Below the pieces are notes generated by a model that searched no databases, was not told the DNA's origin, and saw only the letters and a program-made list of their open reading frames with translations. Below, one piece after another: positions 14,780 to 21,856 of a stretch of DNA of 22,105 bases. How positions within the stretch are numbered: the stretch's first letter is position 1; the number at the start of each line of letters is the position of its first letter. The stretch lies in assembly GCA_903834675.1 (NCBI GenBank), contig CAILKC010000843.1, positions 1 to 22,105 of the forward strand, read 5' to 3'. The DNA comes from an uncultured Victivallales bacterium (GTDB taxonomy: Bacteria; Verrucomicrobiota; Lentisphaeria; Oligosphaerales; JAFGRS01). Position numbers and translations under genes: made by a program.

Positions 14780-14795
14780 GGCTACTTCCGCCTCA
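14777..14795. terminator. Hairpin formed from two convergent stop codons
   Basis: TGAGGC (14777-14782) and GCCTCA (14790-14795) pair around a 7-nt loop. The left arm starts with the TGA of the plus-strand methyltransferase gene and the right arm contains the complement of the TGA of the minus-strand gene. It is a short stem with no U-tract, so it is a weak terminator candidate. Confidence 0.35.
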
Positions 14796-15998
14796 GCGCA
14801 GCGGCGCCGGATTGTACCCCGCCACCACCTGCATGGCCAGCATCACGTAGCAGGTGGAGAGTTCGGGGATGCTCTCCATCCAGCGAGCGCTGCCCTCATT
14901 GACCCAGGCCCCCTCCGCTTTCTGCCGCGACACGATCTCACGGGAGAGATCGTCGCGCCAACGATGCGAAACCCCATTGGCGTCCGTCAGCACCTCATCG
15001 CCATAGGCGCTGAGGGCCTTGGCGCAGGTGTTCAGGTAGTAGAAGTGCCCTTGCGCCCCGATGCCGGGGTTCTCTTTGAAGGTGTAATGCCGCCGGACCC
15101 AATCCATGGCCGCCTTGACGCGCGGGTCGTCGCGCGTGACGCGGGCATAGACCATACTCTTGAGCCCGGCGTAGGTCATGCTGCCGTAACTGCGCAGCGC
15201 TTTGACGCCATTGACGTCCACCTCGCCGGCCTTGCTCTCCGGGGGCAGGCCTTCCTCCTCGGAACCCGGGAAGTAGATGAAACCGCCCCGGTTCTCCGGG
15301 TCACTCGTCACCCAGCCGGACTTATTGGTCTCTGCCAGGTTCTGACAGCGGGTCAGAAAAGTCAGGGCTCGGCCCCAGGCCAACTCGGCCTGCTGGGGCT
15401 GCGCTGGGTTGTCCGTGTAGGGCTCGCGGTCCAGGTGCCGGGAGACGTAGAGAGCCTCCAAGGCCCACTGGGTGTTGCTGAGGTCAGGACGCCCGCTCTT
15501 GCCGTAGCCGATGCCGCCGAAGGCCGGGTCGGACTCGGGCACTTGGGCAAACTGCGAGGTCGGTCCCAGCAGGAACTGTCTCGCCTTGCGCATGATCTCC
15601 CGGTCCGCCGGCCGGTCCGCCGCGACCAGGGCAATGAGACTGATCGCGGTGCTGTAGTTCGGGTACTGTCCTTCGCCTGGCGTCCAGATCGAGCCGTCCG
15701 GTTTGGCGCAGCCCTTGACGAAATCGATAGCCTTCGCGGCGGCGGGGGTGAGCGTCGCTCCCGGGCTCGATGGCGTCTGCAACAGTGCGGTCGCGGCCAG
15801 GGCGGTGACCGCGGGATGGTGCAGCCAGGAGCCGTCCGCCTCCTGCCGACTCAGCAGATAGGCGGCGCCTTTCTGCAGCGACTGGTCCAGCGCCACCCGC
15901 ACTTCGGCAGCCAACCCGGCCTGGCGGGCGGGTTCCTGCGCCTTGGTTGTCAGTAAACCCAGCCCGATATACAGCCCGCAAACCAGAGCGCGTTTCAT
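14793..15998 (-). CDS. Secreted prenyltransferase/squalene-oxidase-repeat protein
   Basis: This protein of about 401 residues begins with a signal peptide (hydrophobic 4-16, likely cleavage near TKAQ). An alpha/alpha barrel of the squalene cyclase/prenyltransferase repeat type follows. QW-like repeats are visible, for example QEADGSWLHHPAVTALAATALL near residue 50 and SNTQWALEALY and YGSMTYAGLKSM further on. It is much shorter than squalene-hopene cyclases (about 630 residues), lacks the catalytic DxDD motif and is exported, so terpene cyclization is unlikely. Such secreted repeat proteins are frequent in planctomycetes and their function is largely unknown. The ATG at 15998 has GGAGG five bases upstream; an ATG four codons earlier has no comparable site. 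It is divergent from nagB. Confidence 0.87.
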   Translation of the reverse strand: MKRALVCGLYIGLGLLTTKAQEPARQAGLAAEVRVALDQSLQKGAAYLLSRQEADGSWLHHPAVTALAATALLQTPSSPGATLTPAAAKAIDFVKGCAKPDGSIWTPGEGQYPNYSTAISLIALVAADRPADREIMRKARQFLLGPTSQFAQVPESDPAFGGIGYGKSGRPDLSNTQWALEALYVSRHLDREPYTDNPAQPQQAELAWGRALTFLTRCQNLAETNKSGWVTSDPENRGGFIYFPGSEEEGLPPESKAGEVDVNGVKALRSYGSMTYAGLKSMVYARVTRDDPRVKAAMDWVRRHYTFKENPGIGAQGHFYYLNTCAKALSAYGDEVLTDANGVSHRWRDDLSREIVSRQKAEGAWVNEGSARWMESIPELSTCYVMLAMQVVAGYNPAPLR

Positions 15999-16095
15999 CG
16001 TAGCCTCCATCTCGTTCTTACCCGAGTTCAGGGGTGTGGACCGCTCGACCACGGCGGCCAGGGAAAGACCGGACCAACCGTAGCAGCGGTAAGTT

Positions 16096-16111
16096 AGCGC
16101 CAACGGGCGCT
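16096..16111. repeat. Small inverted repeat in the nagB / repeat-protein divergent region
   Basis: AGCGCC (16096-16101) and GGCGCT (16106-16111) form a 6-bp stem with a 4-nt loop. It lies between divergently transcribed genes and about 90 nt before nagB, so an operator role is possible. No strong -35/-10 pair accompanies it. Confidence 0.3.
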
Positions 16112-16198
16112 CGTGACTACCTTAAGGCGGTTTGCGTCGGCAGGGGTCGAAGCCTCGCGGCGCTGCGTGTAGAGGGATTGGGTTAGGAGGGGTGTCAG

Positions 16199-17047
16199 AT
16201 GAATGTCGTGATCCAGGCCAACGAAGCTGCGGTGACGGAACACGCCTACGGGGTCGTCCGCGACCGCATGAACCGTAAGCACTACCGGGTCCTCGGGCTG
16301 CCAACCGGAAGCACCCCGCTGCGACTCTACCGGGCCCTGGTGGATGGCTTCAAACGCGGAGAGGTGGATTTCGCGGACGTGCATACCTTTAACCTGGACG
16401 AGTACCTGGGACTGCCGGCAGACCACCCGCAGAGTTACCGCTTCTTCATGCAGACCAACCTTTTCAGTCAGGTGAACATCAAGCCCGACAATGTCCACTT
16501 CCTCAGCGGGCTTCCGACCGACATCGAGAACGAGTGCGAAGCCTACGAGCGCGCCATCCAGGAATTGGGGGGGCTGAAGCTACAGATCCTTGGGATCGGC
16601 CGGGACGGCCACATCGGCTTCAATGAGCCTACCTCGTCGCTGGCCTCGAGGACACGCGAGAAGACGCTGACGCGCCAGACCATCGAGGACAATCGCCACT
16701 TCTTCGAGAAGGATGAGGAGGTGCCGCGCTGGGCCCTGACCATGGGCGTCGGCACCATCCTGGAGGCCCGCGAGATCCTGCTGCTGGCCACCGGCCGCGC
16801 CAAGGCCGATGCGGTGGCGGCGATGATCGAGGGCCCGGTGACGACCATGTGTACCGCCTCGGCGCTGCAGATGCACCCGCGGGTCACCGTCGTCATCGAC
16901 GAGGCGGCGGCGGCCAAGCTCGATCACGACGACTACTACCGCTGGATGTCGGAGAACGATTGTCAGATGGCGGGCTACCTGGCTGAGTGCAAACGGCGGC
17001 AGGAAGAACGCCCCGAAACGGCCGCCAAGAAGCGACCTGTGCATTAA
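16199..17047 (+). CDS. nagB: Glucosamine-6-phosphate deaminase
   Basis: This 282-residue enzyme converts glucosamine-6-phosphate to fructose-6-phosphate and ammonia, the entry of amino sugars into glycolysis, in the cytoplasm. The phosphate loop GLPTGSTP (33-40) is present. The catalytic residues of Escherichia coli NagB, Asp72, Asp141, His143 and Glu148, correspond to Asp67 (NLDEYLGL) and to Asp136, His138 and Glu143 in GIGRDGHIGFNEP, at a constant offset of five. The C-terminus is about 15 residues longer than in E. coli and is charged. AGGAGGGG at 16186-16193 is a near-perfect ribosome-binding site. It stands alone with no nagA or transporter next to it. A copy of the dispersed palindromic repeat follows. 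Confidence 0.95.
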   Translation: MNVVIQANEAAVTEHAYGVVRDRMNRKHYRVLGLPTGSTPLRLYRALVDGFKRGEVDFADVHTFNLDEYLGLPADHPQSYRFFMQTNLFSQVNIKPDNVHFLSGLPTDIENECEAYERAIQELGGLKLQILGIGRDGHIGFNEPTSSLASRTREKTLTRQTIEDNRHFFEKDEEVPRWALTMGVGTILEAREILLLATGRAKADAVAAMIEGPVTTMCTASALQMHPRVTVVIDEAAAAKLDHDDYYRWMSENDCQMAGYLAECKRRQEERPETAAKKRPVH

Positions 17048-17066
17048 GGATGGGCCGTGGTATTCA

Positions 17067-17161
17067 GCCCCAAAGGGGCGTTTCGGGCGCCCAGGGCGTT
17101 GCCCTGGGCTGGTATGGCAGCGCGCCTTCAGCGCTTCAGACGGACTCTCTGATTGCACAGG
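17067..17161. repeat. Dispersed palindromic repeat, copy 2
   Basis: A small hairpin, GCCCC-AAA-GGGGC (17067-17079), is followed by the 72-nt core (17090-17161) that matches 96-167 at 69 of 72 positions, including the hairpin CCCAGGGC-GTT-GCCCTGGG. Sequences outside the core differ from copy 1. It lies in the 3' region of nagB. Confidence 0.85.
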
Positions 17162-17186
17162 CCGCCAAGAAGAACCCGGCACGAGG

Positions 17187-17223
17187 CTGAGGCTGCGGTG
17201 ACCTGGTGCCACCGCAGCCTCAG
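17187..17223. terminator. Strong bidirectional terminator-like hairpin
   Basis: CTGAGGCTGCGGTG (17187-17200) and CACCGCAGCCTCAG (17210-17223) form a perfect 14-bp stem with a 9-nt loop, located between nagB and the convergent minus-strand gene. The right arm includes the complement of the minus gene's stop codon (17220-17222). There is no U-tract. Confidence 0.7.
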
Positions 17224-17681
17224 TTCGTGCAGGCAACGTAGAGCGCCACAAGGTCGCGCGGTTCCAGGCGAAAGTCGCTGCCGAGGCCTTGGAAGAACCC
17301 GTGTTCGCGGATCAGATGCGCCTGCAGCGGCGTGAATCGTAGCTCCACCGTGCCGGCCCGGACCTGCACCACCGCCTTGTGGGCGCGGAAGCCGCACGCA
17401 AAGGGGCAGGAGATGCGGCCCATGGTCTCGACGATCTGCACCGTGGCCCGGCCGTCGAAGCCCTCACACGGGGCCTCGAGGCCGGCATCCGCCAGGCGGT
17501 GCAGCTCATCCAGCAGGTCGGCGATCTGCACGGCACTCACGTCGGCCGTCTCCAGCCGCGCCAGGTCGGTCGCCACGATCTCCTCGAGGGGACGAGGGTC
17601 CTGCCCCAGGAAGCCAGGGCCTGAGAGACGGCCAGGCGCCAGGCGCTGAAGCAGGCTGGCGAGGGCTGGATTCCGCTTCAT
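17220..17681 (-). CDS. Conserved-looking protein of unknown function at the end of the nqr operon
   Basis: I do not recognise a named family for this 153-residue protein. It has no signal peptide or membrane helix and should be cytoplasmic. The N-terminal half is helical; the C-terminal half is rich in strands and contains CPFACGF (two cysteines in C-x3-C, residues about 92-96), then VELRFTPLQAHLIREHGFFQG, which looks like a conserved core. GGGAG lies 8 nt before the ATG. It starts 20 nt after the nqrF stop on the same strand, so it is probably co-transcribed with nqr. It is not NqrM (a short protein with an N-terminal membrane helix and several cysteines) or ApbE. A maturation or accessory role is only a guess from position. 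Confidence 0.8.
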   Translation of the reverse strand: MKRNPALASLLQRLAPGRLSGPGFLGQDPRPLEEIVATDLARLETADVSAVQIADLLDELHRLADAGLEAPCEGFDGRATVQIVETMGRISCPFACGFRAHKAVVQVRAGTVELRFTPLQAHLIREHGFFQGLGSDFRLEPRDLVALYVACTN

Positions 17682-17701
17682 CGTGCCACTCCCGGGTTGG
17701 T

Positions 17702-18799
17702 TCAGGCGAACTTGTCGAAGTGTACCTTGTCCGCCGTCATCCCTTTGCCGGTCAGAACCTTGATGCAGGCGTCGATCATGCCGGGCGAGCCGCAGAGGTA
17801 GGCCTCCTGGTCCGCGCCGTCGGCCGCGTGCCGACCGACCACGTCGGTGATCAGACCGAGTTCCCCCGTCCAGGCATCGTCCGGCGCAGGTTTGCTTAGG
17901 GCAGGAATGAAGCGGAAGTCCGGCAGCTCGCGCTCGAACTCCTGCATCTCCTCGAGATAGAACAGGTCGCGGCGGGTCACCGCGCCAAAGAAGTAACGGG
18001 TCCGGCGCGGATTGCGGGTATGACGCATCTCCATGAGGATGCTGCGAAACGGCGCCATGCCACTGCCACCGGCGATGAAGATCATCTCCGCGGGCGTATC
18101 CATGAGGCGGAACTCGCCATGCGGGCCGTTGAAGGTCACCATGTCCCCCACCTTCAGGAGATCAAACACCCAGGTGGTGCAGATGCCCTTGGGAACACGC
18201 CGAATGATCAGCTCGAGGTGCCGCTGGTCGCGGGGATCCCCGGCCAGCGAATAGGCACGGTACACGGAGGCTGGGCTGCCCTCGTAGACCGGGGTTTGCA
18301 GTTGCACGTAGGCACCGGGCACGAAAGGGATCGTCTCGGGATCGATGAGTTCGAAACGCAGCAGTCGGATGTCATGCGTCAGCGGGGTCACCGCGCAGAC
18401 AACGGCCCGGTACTCGCGAATGGCGAAGAGCGCCGTGGGAATCTCGACGGCCAGGTCTTTACGAACTTTGAGCTGGCAGCAGAGACGAATCCCGGCGGCG
18501 ATCTCCGCGGGGCTGAGATGGGGCTCCTCTGTCGCCAGCACCGCGCCCCCGCCGGACGTAACCTTGATCTTGCACAGACCGCAACTGCCGCTGCCGCCAC
18601 AGGCCGACGGAATGAAGATCCGCCGAGAACCCAGCAGCCTCAGCAGACTGCTGCCGCCGGGGACTTCCAGCTCCCGCTCACCGTTGATGGTGATGCGGCA
18701 GGCGCCGTAGTTATTCAGGTAATGGTCCGCGATCACCAGCACCAGGGCCAGGACCCCGCAGACCGCGCACAGAGTGCCCACTGCCGTCAGGAACATCAT
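17702..18799 (-). CDS. nqrF: Na+-translocating NADH:quinone reductase subunit F
   Basis: NqrF is the NADH-oxidising subunit that passes electrons from FAD through a 2Fe-2S cluster into the membrane subunits. This 365-residue copy has an N-terminal membrane helix (about 3-25) and a ferredoxin domain. Its cysteines 67, 73, 76 and 108 reproduce the C-x5-C-x2-C-x31-C spacing of Vibrio cholerae NqrF, shifted by three. The FAD domain has RAYSLA (181-186) and the NADH domain has GGSGMAP (244-250) and CGSPGMID near residue 338. The C-terminus HFDKFA matches the usual family ending. It is somewhat shorter than the usual roughly 405 residues. It is the last nqr gene of the cluster, 13 nt after nqrE. 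Confidence 0.96.
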   Translation of the reverse strand: MMFLTAVGTLCAVCGVLALVLVIADHYLNNYGACRITINGERELEVPGGSSLLRLLGSRRIFIPSACGGSGSCGLCKIKVTSGGGAVLATEEPHLSPAEIAAGIRLCCQLKVRKDLAVEIPTALFAIREYRAVVCAVTPLTHDIRLLRFELIDPETIPFVPGAYVQLQTPVYEGSPASVYRAYSLAGDPRDQRHLELIIRRVPKGICTTWVFDLLKVGDMVTFNGPHGEFRLMDTPAEMIFIAGGSGMAPFRSILMEMRHTRNPRRTRYFFGAVTRRDLFYLEEMQEFERELPDFRFIPALSKPAPDDAWTGELGLITDVVGRHAADGADQEAYLCGSPGMIDACIKVLTGKGMTADKVHFDKFA

Positions 18800-18812
18800 G
18801 ACCTGGAGAACC

Positions 18813-19445
18813 TTAAAACTTGATCATGCCGCTGAAGCCGACAAACGCCAGCGCGATGATGCCGCTGATGATCAACGTGATTCCCGTGCCGCGCAGACCC
18901 TCGGGGATCTTGTCTTCCTTGACCCGGCTACGAATGCCGGCCATCAGGATGATCGCCAGCAACCAGCCCAGGCCGCTGCCCAGGCCGAAGACCACGCATT
19001 GCAGAAAACCGTAGCCCTCCTTGGCCAGCATGAACAGCGAGACCCCCAGAATCGCGCAGTTGACCGTGATCAGCGGCAGGAAGATGCCCAAGGCGAAGTA
19101 GAGCGGCGGGGAGAAGCGCTGGATGATCATCTCCACCAACTGGACGAAGCCGGCGATGACCACGATGAAGATGATGTACTCCAGAAAGTCGATCTTCAAC
19201 GGGACGGTCAGATAAGCGTGGACCAGGTAGTTCAGGGCGGCGGTGCAGGTCGTCGTGACGGCCACCGCCACCCCCAGGCCGATGCTGGTCTTCATCTGCC
19301 GCGAGATGGCGATGAACGAGCACATCCCCAGAAACCGCGTCAGCAGAATGTTGTCCGTAATGGCGGCGGCCAGAAGAATGACCAAAAGCTGAGCGAACAG
19401 CCCCTGACCGGCGGGCGCAAGCGCATCTGGCGAGACCGGTGTCAT
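18813..19445 (-). CDS. nqrE: Na+-translocating NADH:quinone reductase subunit E
   Basis: NqrE is one of two homologous six-helix subunits that surround an intramembrane iron centre and take part in Na+ transport. This 210-residue protein has about six hydrophobic helices, the motif ITDNILLTRFLGMCSF near residues 30-45 and TVNCAILG in the second half. Each motif supplies one cysteine matching those that hold the membrane iron site in this family. The ATG at 19445 overlaps the nqrD stop (ATGA). The in-frame extension upstream lies inside nqrD and is not family-like. Rnf subunit A is a homologue, but the neighbouring nqrF decides in favour of Nqr. Confidence 0.95.
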   Translation of the reverse strand: MTPVSPDALAPAGQGLFAQLLVILLAAAITDNILLTRFLGMCSFIAISRQMKTSIGLGVAVAVTTTCTAALNYLVHAYLTVPLKIDFLEYIIFIVVIAGFVQLVEMIIQRFSPPLYFALGIFLPLITVNCAILGVSLFMLAKEGYGFLQCVVFGLGSGLGWLLAIILMAGIRSRVKEDKIPEGLRGTGITLIISGIIALAFVGFSGMIKF

Positions 19446-20068
19446 GCGGGCTTCCCCCCCTGCCGCCTCACCCTCTCGCTGCAGAACCAGACCACCAGCG
19501 CCAGCATGAAGAAGGCGCCCGGGGGCATGATCATAATGGTCCATGGGTGCCACCATAGATCGCGGGCTGGAAGCGCATAACCGCACAGGGTGCCGAAGCC
19601 CATCACCTCGCGGACAACCGAGATGGGGATCAGGATGAGGCTGTAGCCGATCCCAGCTCCCAGCCCGTCAAGGAACGACGGCCAGGGCGCATTCTTCGCC
19701 GCAAAAGCCTCGCAGCGTCCCATCAGAATGCAGTTGGTGATAATCAGGCCCACGTAGGGCCCGATGAGCTTATGGACTTCCGGAAACCAGGCTTTCATGG
19801 CGAATCCAGCCACGATGACATAGGCCGCGATGACGAGCACCTGCACCATCATGCGGACCTGCCTGGGGGTATAGTTGCGCAGCAGCGCGATGGTGCACCC
19901 GGAGAGGGCTGTGGCAAAGGCCAGCGCCCCGCACATCAACACCGTGTTCTGCACCAGATTCGTCACCGCCAGGGTCGAGCAGATGCCGATGACCTGGCGG
20001 AACACCGGGTTGTCCTGCCACAGGTTGACGATGAACGCTCTGCCGCCAACGGAATCACGGAGTCCCAT
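19442..20068 (-). CDS. nqrD: Na+-translocating NADH:quinone reductase subunit D
   Basis: NqrD is the partner of NqrE in the membrane core. This 208-residue protein starts with DNPVFRQVIGICSTLAVT, matching the family start DNNP-x5-GVCSALAVT. It contains GLIITNCILMGRCEAFA and ends in a last helix before a basic tail. About six hydrophobic helices are visible. The cysteines in IGICS and TNCI sit at the family positions of the intramembrane iron ligands. It begins 6 nt after the nqrC stop and its own stop overlaps the nqrE start. AAGGAG lies about 13 nt upstream, a little far, so translation may rely on coupling. Confidence 0.95.
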   Translation of the reverse strand: MGLRDSVGGRAFIVNLWQDNPVFRQVIGICSTLAVTNLVQNTVLMCGALAFATALSGCTIALLRNYTPRQVRMMVQVLVIAAYVIVAGFAMKAWFPEVHKLIGPYVGLIITNCILMGRCEAFAAKNAPWPSFLDGLGAGIGYSLILIPISVVREVMGFGTLCGYALPARDLWWHPWTIMIMPPGAFFMLALVVWFCSERVRRQGGKPA

Positions 20069-20074
20069 GGCTGT

Positions 20075-20752
20075 TCACAGGCTCCTTGTTGGGGGGCTCA
20101 GGCGTGCGCTCATGGCGCGCTGGAAGATGCCGAGCTGCTGGTTCAGCACCCGTTCCATGGCCATGGAGGTCTGGGTCGCCCCGGTCACCGCATCCACCTG
20201 GCGTCCCTCCGGATCGGGCGTCCCCGCGCTGCCTAGGCGTAGATACGGCCCCCGGGGGTTCGGGGACACGGTCAGGCCCCGCCGGAACTGCTCGGTGAAC
20301 ACAGGCTCCGCGATGCGCCCGCCCAACCCTGGCGTCTCGGACTGCTCCAGGATCACAATCCCGACCGTGCGGGAAAGATCCGGGCGGATCGCCAGAATCC
20401 CCTCGACCGGCCCCCAGAAACCCAGGCCACGGAAGCGGAAACCATAGGCCTTTAGCTCTTTCCGGTCAAGCGCGGTATAGGCCTTGATGAGGTCGAAACT
20501 GGCGCCGCTCTGAGGATCGGTACAGCGCTCGTCACAGACCACCTGGCCGGTGACCAACGCCGCCACCGCGTTCTTACCCAGCCGGCTGGGATCGCCGAAG
20601 TCAAACACGGAAACCAGGGCGCGCTGCCGCAGAAACTCGGTATTGCGCTGCAACAGATCGGCCGAACCCAGATAAATGCCGGTAACGCCGGAGCCGAATA
20701 CCAGCGCGATGCCGACCATGAAGGTGACAATGAACCAGGGCTTGGAGCTCAT
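20075..20752 (-). CDS. nqrC: Na+-translocating NADH:quinone reductase subunit C
   Basis: NqrC carries an FMN bound covalently through a phosphoester to threonine, on a domain outside the membrane. This 225-residue protein has one N-terminal membrane helix (about 6-29), GLGFWGPVEGI near the middle, SETPGLGG, and the flavinylation motif DAVTGATQTS with Thr193 as the predicted FMN acceptor. The motif has Thr instead of the usual Ser before GAT. It is slightly shorter than the usual roughly 255 residues. The ATG at 20752 overlaps the nqrB stop (ATGA); a long in-frame extension upstream is read through nqrB and is not real. The flavin transferase ApbE needed for FMN attachment is not encoded in the window. 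Confidence 0.94.
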   Translation of the reverse strand: MSSKPWFIVTFMVGIALVFGSGVTGIYLGSADLLQRNTEFLRQRALVSVFDFGDPSRLGKNAVAALVTGQVVCDERCTDPQSGASFDLIKAYTALDRKELKAYGFRFRGLGFWGPVEGILAIRPDLSRTVGIVILEQSETPGLGGRIAEPVFTEQFRRGLTVSPNPRGPYLRLGSAGTPDPEGRQVDAVTGATQTSMAMERVLNQQLGIFQRAMSARLSPPTRSL

Positions 20753-21819
20753 GGCACGGCCCCCGCCGCCGCCGTCGCAGAACCCCTGCCCTGCGCCTTC
20801 CTCTTCTCGGCTCGGCCCTTGATGACCAGCTCGAGGGTAGGACCTACGGTATTGCCGAGCAGAATGGCAAAGCCAACCCCCCCGGCGAACACGGACTTCC
20901 AGCGCATGAAGATGATCAGTGCCCCAATCAGCGCCCCGTAGATGAGCTGCGCCGTCTTGTCTTTCGGCGCGCTGACCGGATCGGTCACCATGAAGATGCA
21001 GGCGTAGAGCAGGGCGCCGCTGCAGAGCGACCAGGCCGGCGGCGGTACGGCCAGGACGCCGAATCCGTAGCGCAGGACGAGCACCGCCAGCACCGCCCCG
21101 GCCAGACTGCTGAGCATCAGGCGCCACTGCGCCGTCCCGGTTGCCAACAGGTACACCGCGCCGATCAGCAGCAGCAGCGCCGATACCTCGCCGATCGAAC
21201 CCGCCGCCAAGACCCGCTGCCCGCCCCCGGCAACCGGGAAAACCCCGCCGATAGTGCCGAGGAACAGGTCCTTCACCGGCGTGGTCCAGCCGAAATCACG
21301 CAGAGCCCACATGGGGGTCGCGGCGCTGACCGCGTCCGTACCACCCAACCTGAGCAACGGCCCCCAATGCCCCAACCCGCCAGCACCCACGCTGTAAGCC
21401 GGCACGAAGCCACGGGTCATGGCCACCGGGAAACACACGTAGATGAAGGTGCGCCCCACGATGGCAGGGTTGAACACGTTCCGGCCAAAACCGCCGAAGA
21501 ACTCCTTGCCGAAGGACATGGCGATCACCGCGCCTACGGCCGCCATCCAGAAAGGCAGCGTGGGCGGTAACGACAGGCCCAGCAACAGGCCAGTCACCAG
21601 CGCCGACTCCGTCAGCGGATCGCCGCGGCGACGCGCCAGGAACCACTCACAACCGCAGGTCCACAGCATCGTCCAGACGCACAATGCCGCCGCGCGCCAG
21701 CCGAAGAAGTAGATGCCGCCCAAGAGCGCCGGTAAGAGCGCCACGCAGAGGCGACGCATCATCACCTGGGGCTTGAACCAAAGAAGAGGCGCGCTCTCCT
21801 TGGCGCTGACTTCAGGCAT
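20749..21819 (-). CDS. nqrB: Na+-translocating NADH:quinone reductase subunit B
   Basis: NqrB is the large membrane subunit holding riboflavin and a covalent FMN, and it is thought to contain the Na+ path and quinone site. This 356-residue protein has about ten hydrophobic helices, GKEFFGGFGRNVFNPA (about 104-119), and the flavinylation motif DAVSAATPMW with Thr168 as predicted FMN acceptor. The N-terminus is shorter than in Vibrio (about 410 residues overall). ATG 21819 follows GGAGGGGG by six bases; a GTG eight codons earlier (21843) lacks such a site. RnfD is homologous, but the presence of nqrF and overall similarity support Nqr. No nqrA is found upstream within the window. Confidence 0.93.
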   Translation of the reverse strand: MPEVSAKESAPLLWFKPQVMMRRLCVALLPALLGGIYFFGWRAAALCVWTMLWTCGCEWFLARRRGDPLTESALVTGLLLGLSLPPTLPFWMAAVGAVIAMSFGKEFFGGFGRNVFNPAIVGRTFIYVCFPVAMTRGFVPAYSVGAGGLGHWGPLLRLGGTDAVSAATPMWALRDFGWTTPVKDLFLGTIGGVFPVAGGGQRVLAAGSIGEVSALLLLIGAVYLLATGTAQWRLMLSSLAGAVLAVLVLRYGFGVLAVPPPAWSLCSGALLYACIFMVTDPVSAPKDKTAQLIYGALIGALIIFMRWKSVFAGGVGFAILLGNTVGPTLELVIKGRAEKRKAQGRGSATAAAGAVP

Positions 21820-21825
21820 CTCCGA

Positions 21826-21833
21826 CCCCCTCC
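21826..21833 (-). promoter_or_regulatory. Ribosome-binding site of nqrB
   Basis: On the minus strand GGAGGGGG precedes ATG 21819 by six bases and decides the start. The tandem repeat array begins less than 25 nt further upstream, so the nqrB leader would be made largely of the hairpin repeats if transcription starts beyond them. Confidence 0.6.
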
Positions 21834-21856
21834 ACAGCGACACACCTCAGGCGCCA

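Noticed and set aside
14691..15956. A 421-codon plus-strand frame
   Set aside because: It overlaps the end of the methyltransferase gene and runs antisense to the squalene-cyclase-repeat gene, has no ribosome-binding site and shows no recognisable domain.
14793..15998. Squalene-hopene cyclase
   Set aside because: The protein is too short, has a signal peptide and lacks the DxDD catalytic motif.
20753..21127. 125-residue N-terminal extension of NqrC
   Set aside because: It lies wholly inside nqrB in another frame; the ATGA overlap and the family-like N-terminal membrane helix fix the start at 20752.
17702..21819. Rnf complex instead of Nqr
   Set aside because: NqrF with its ferredoxin-FAD-NADH domain order is present and RnfB and RnfC are absent; subunit motifs fit Nqr.
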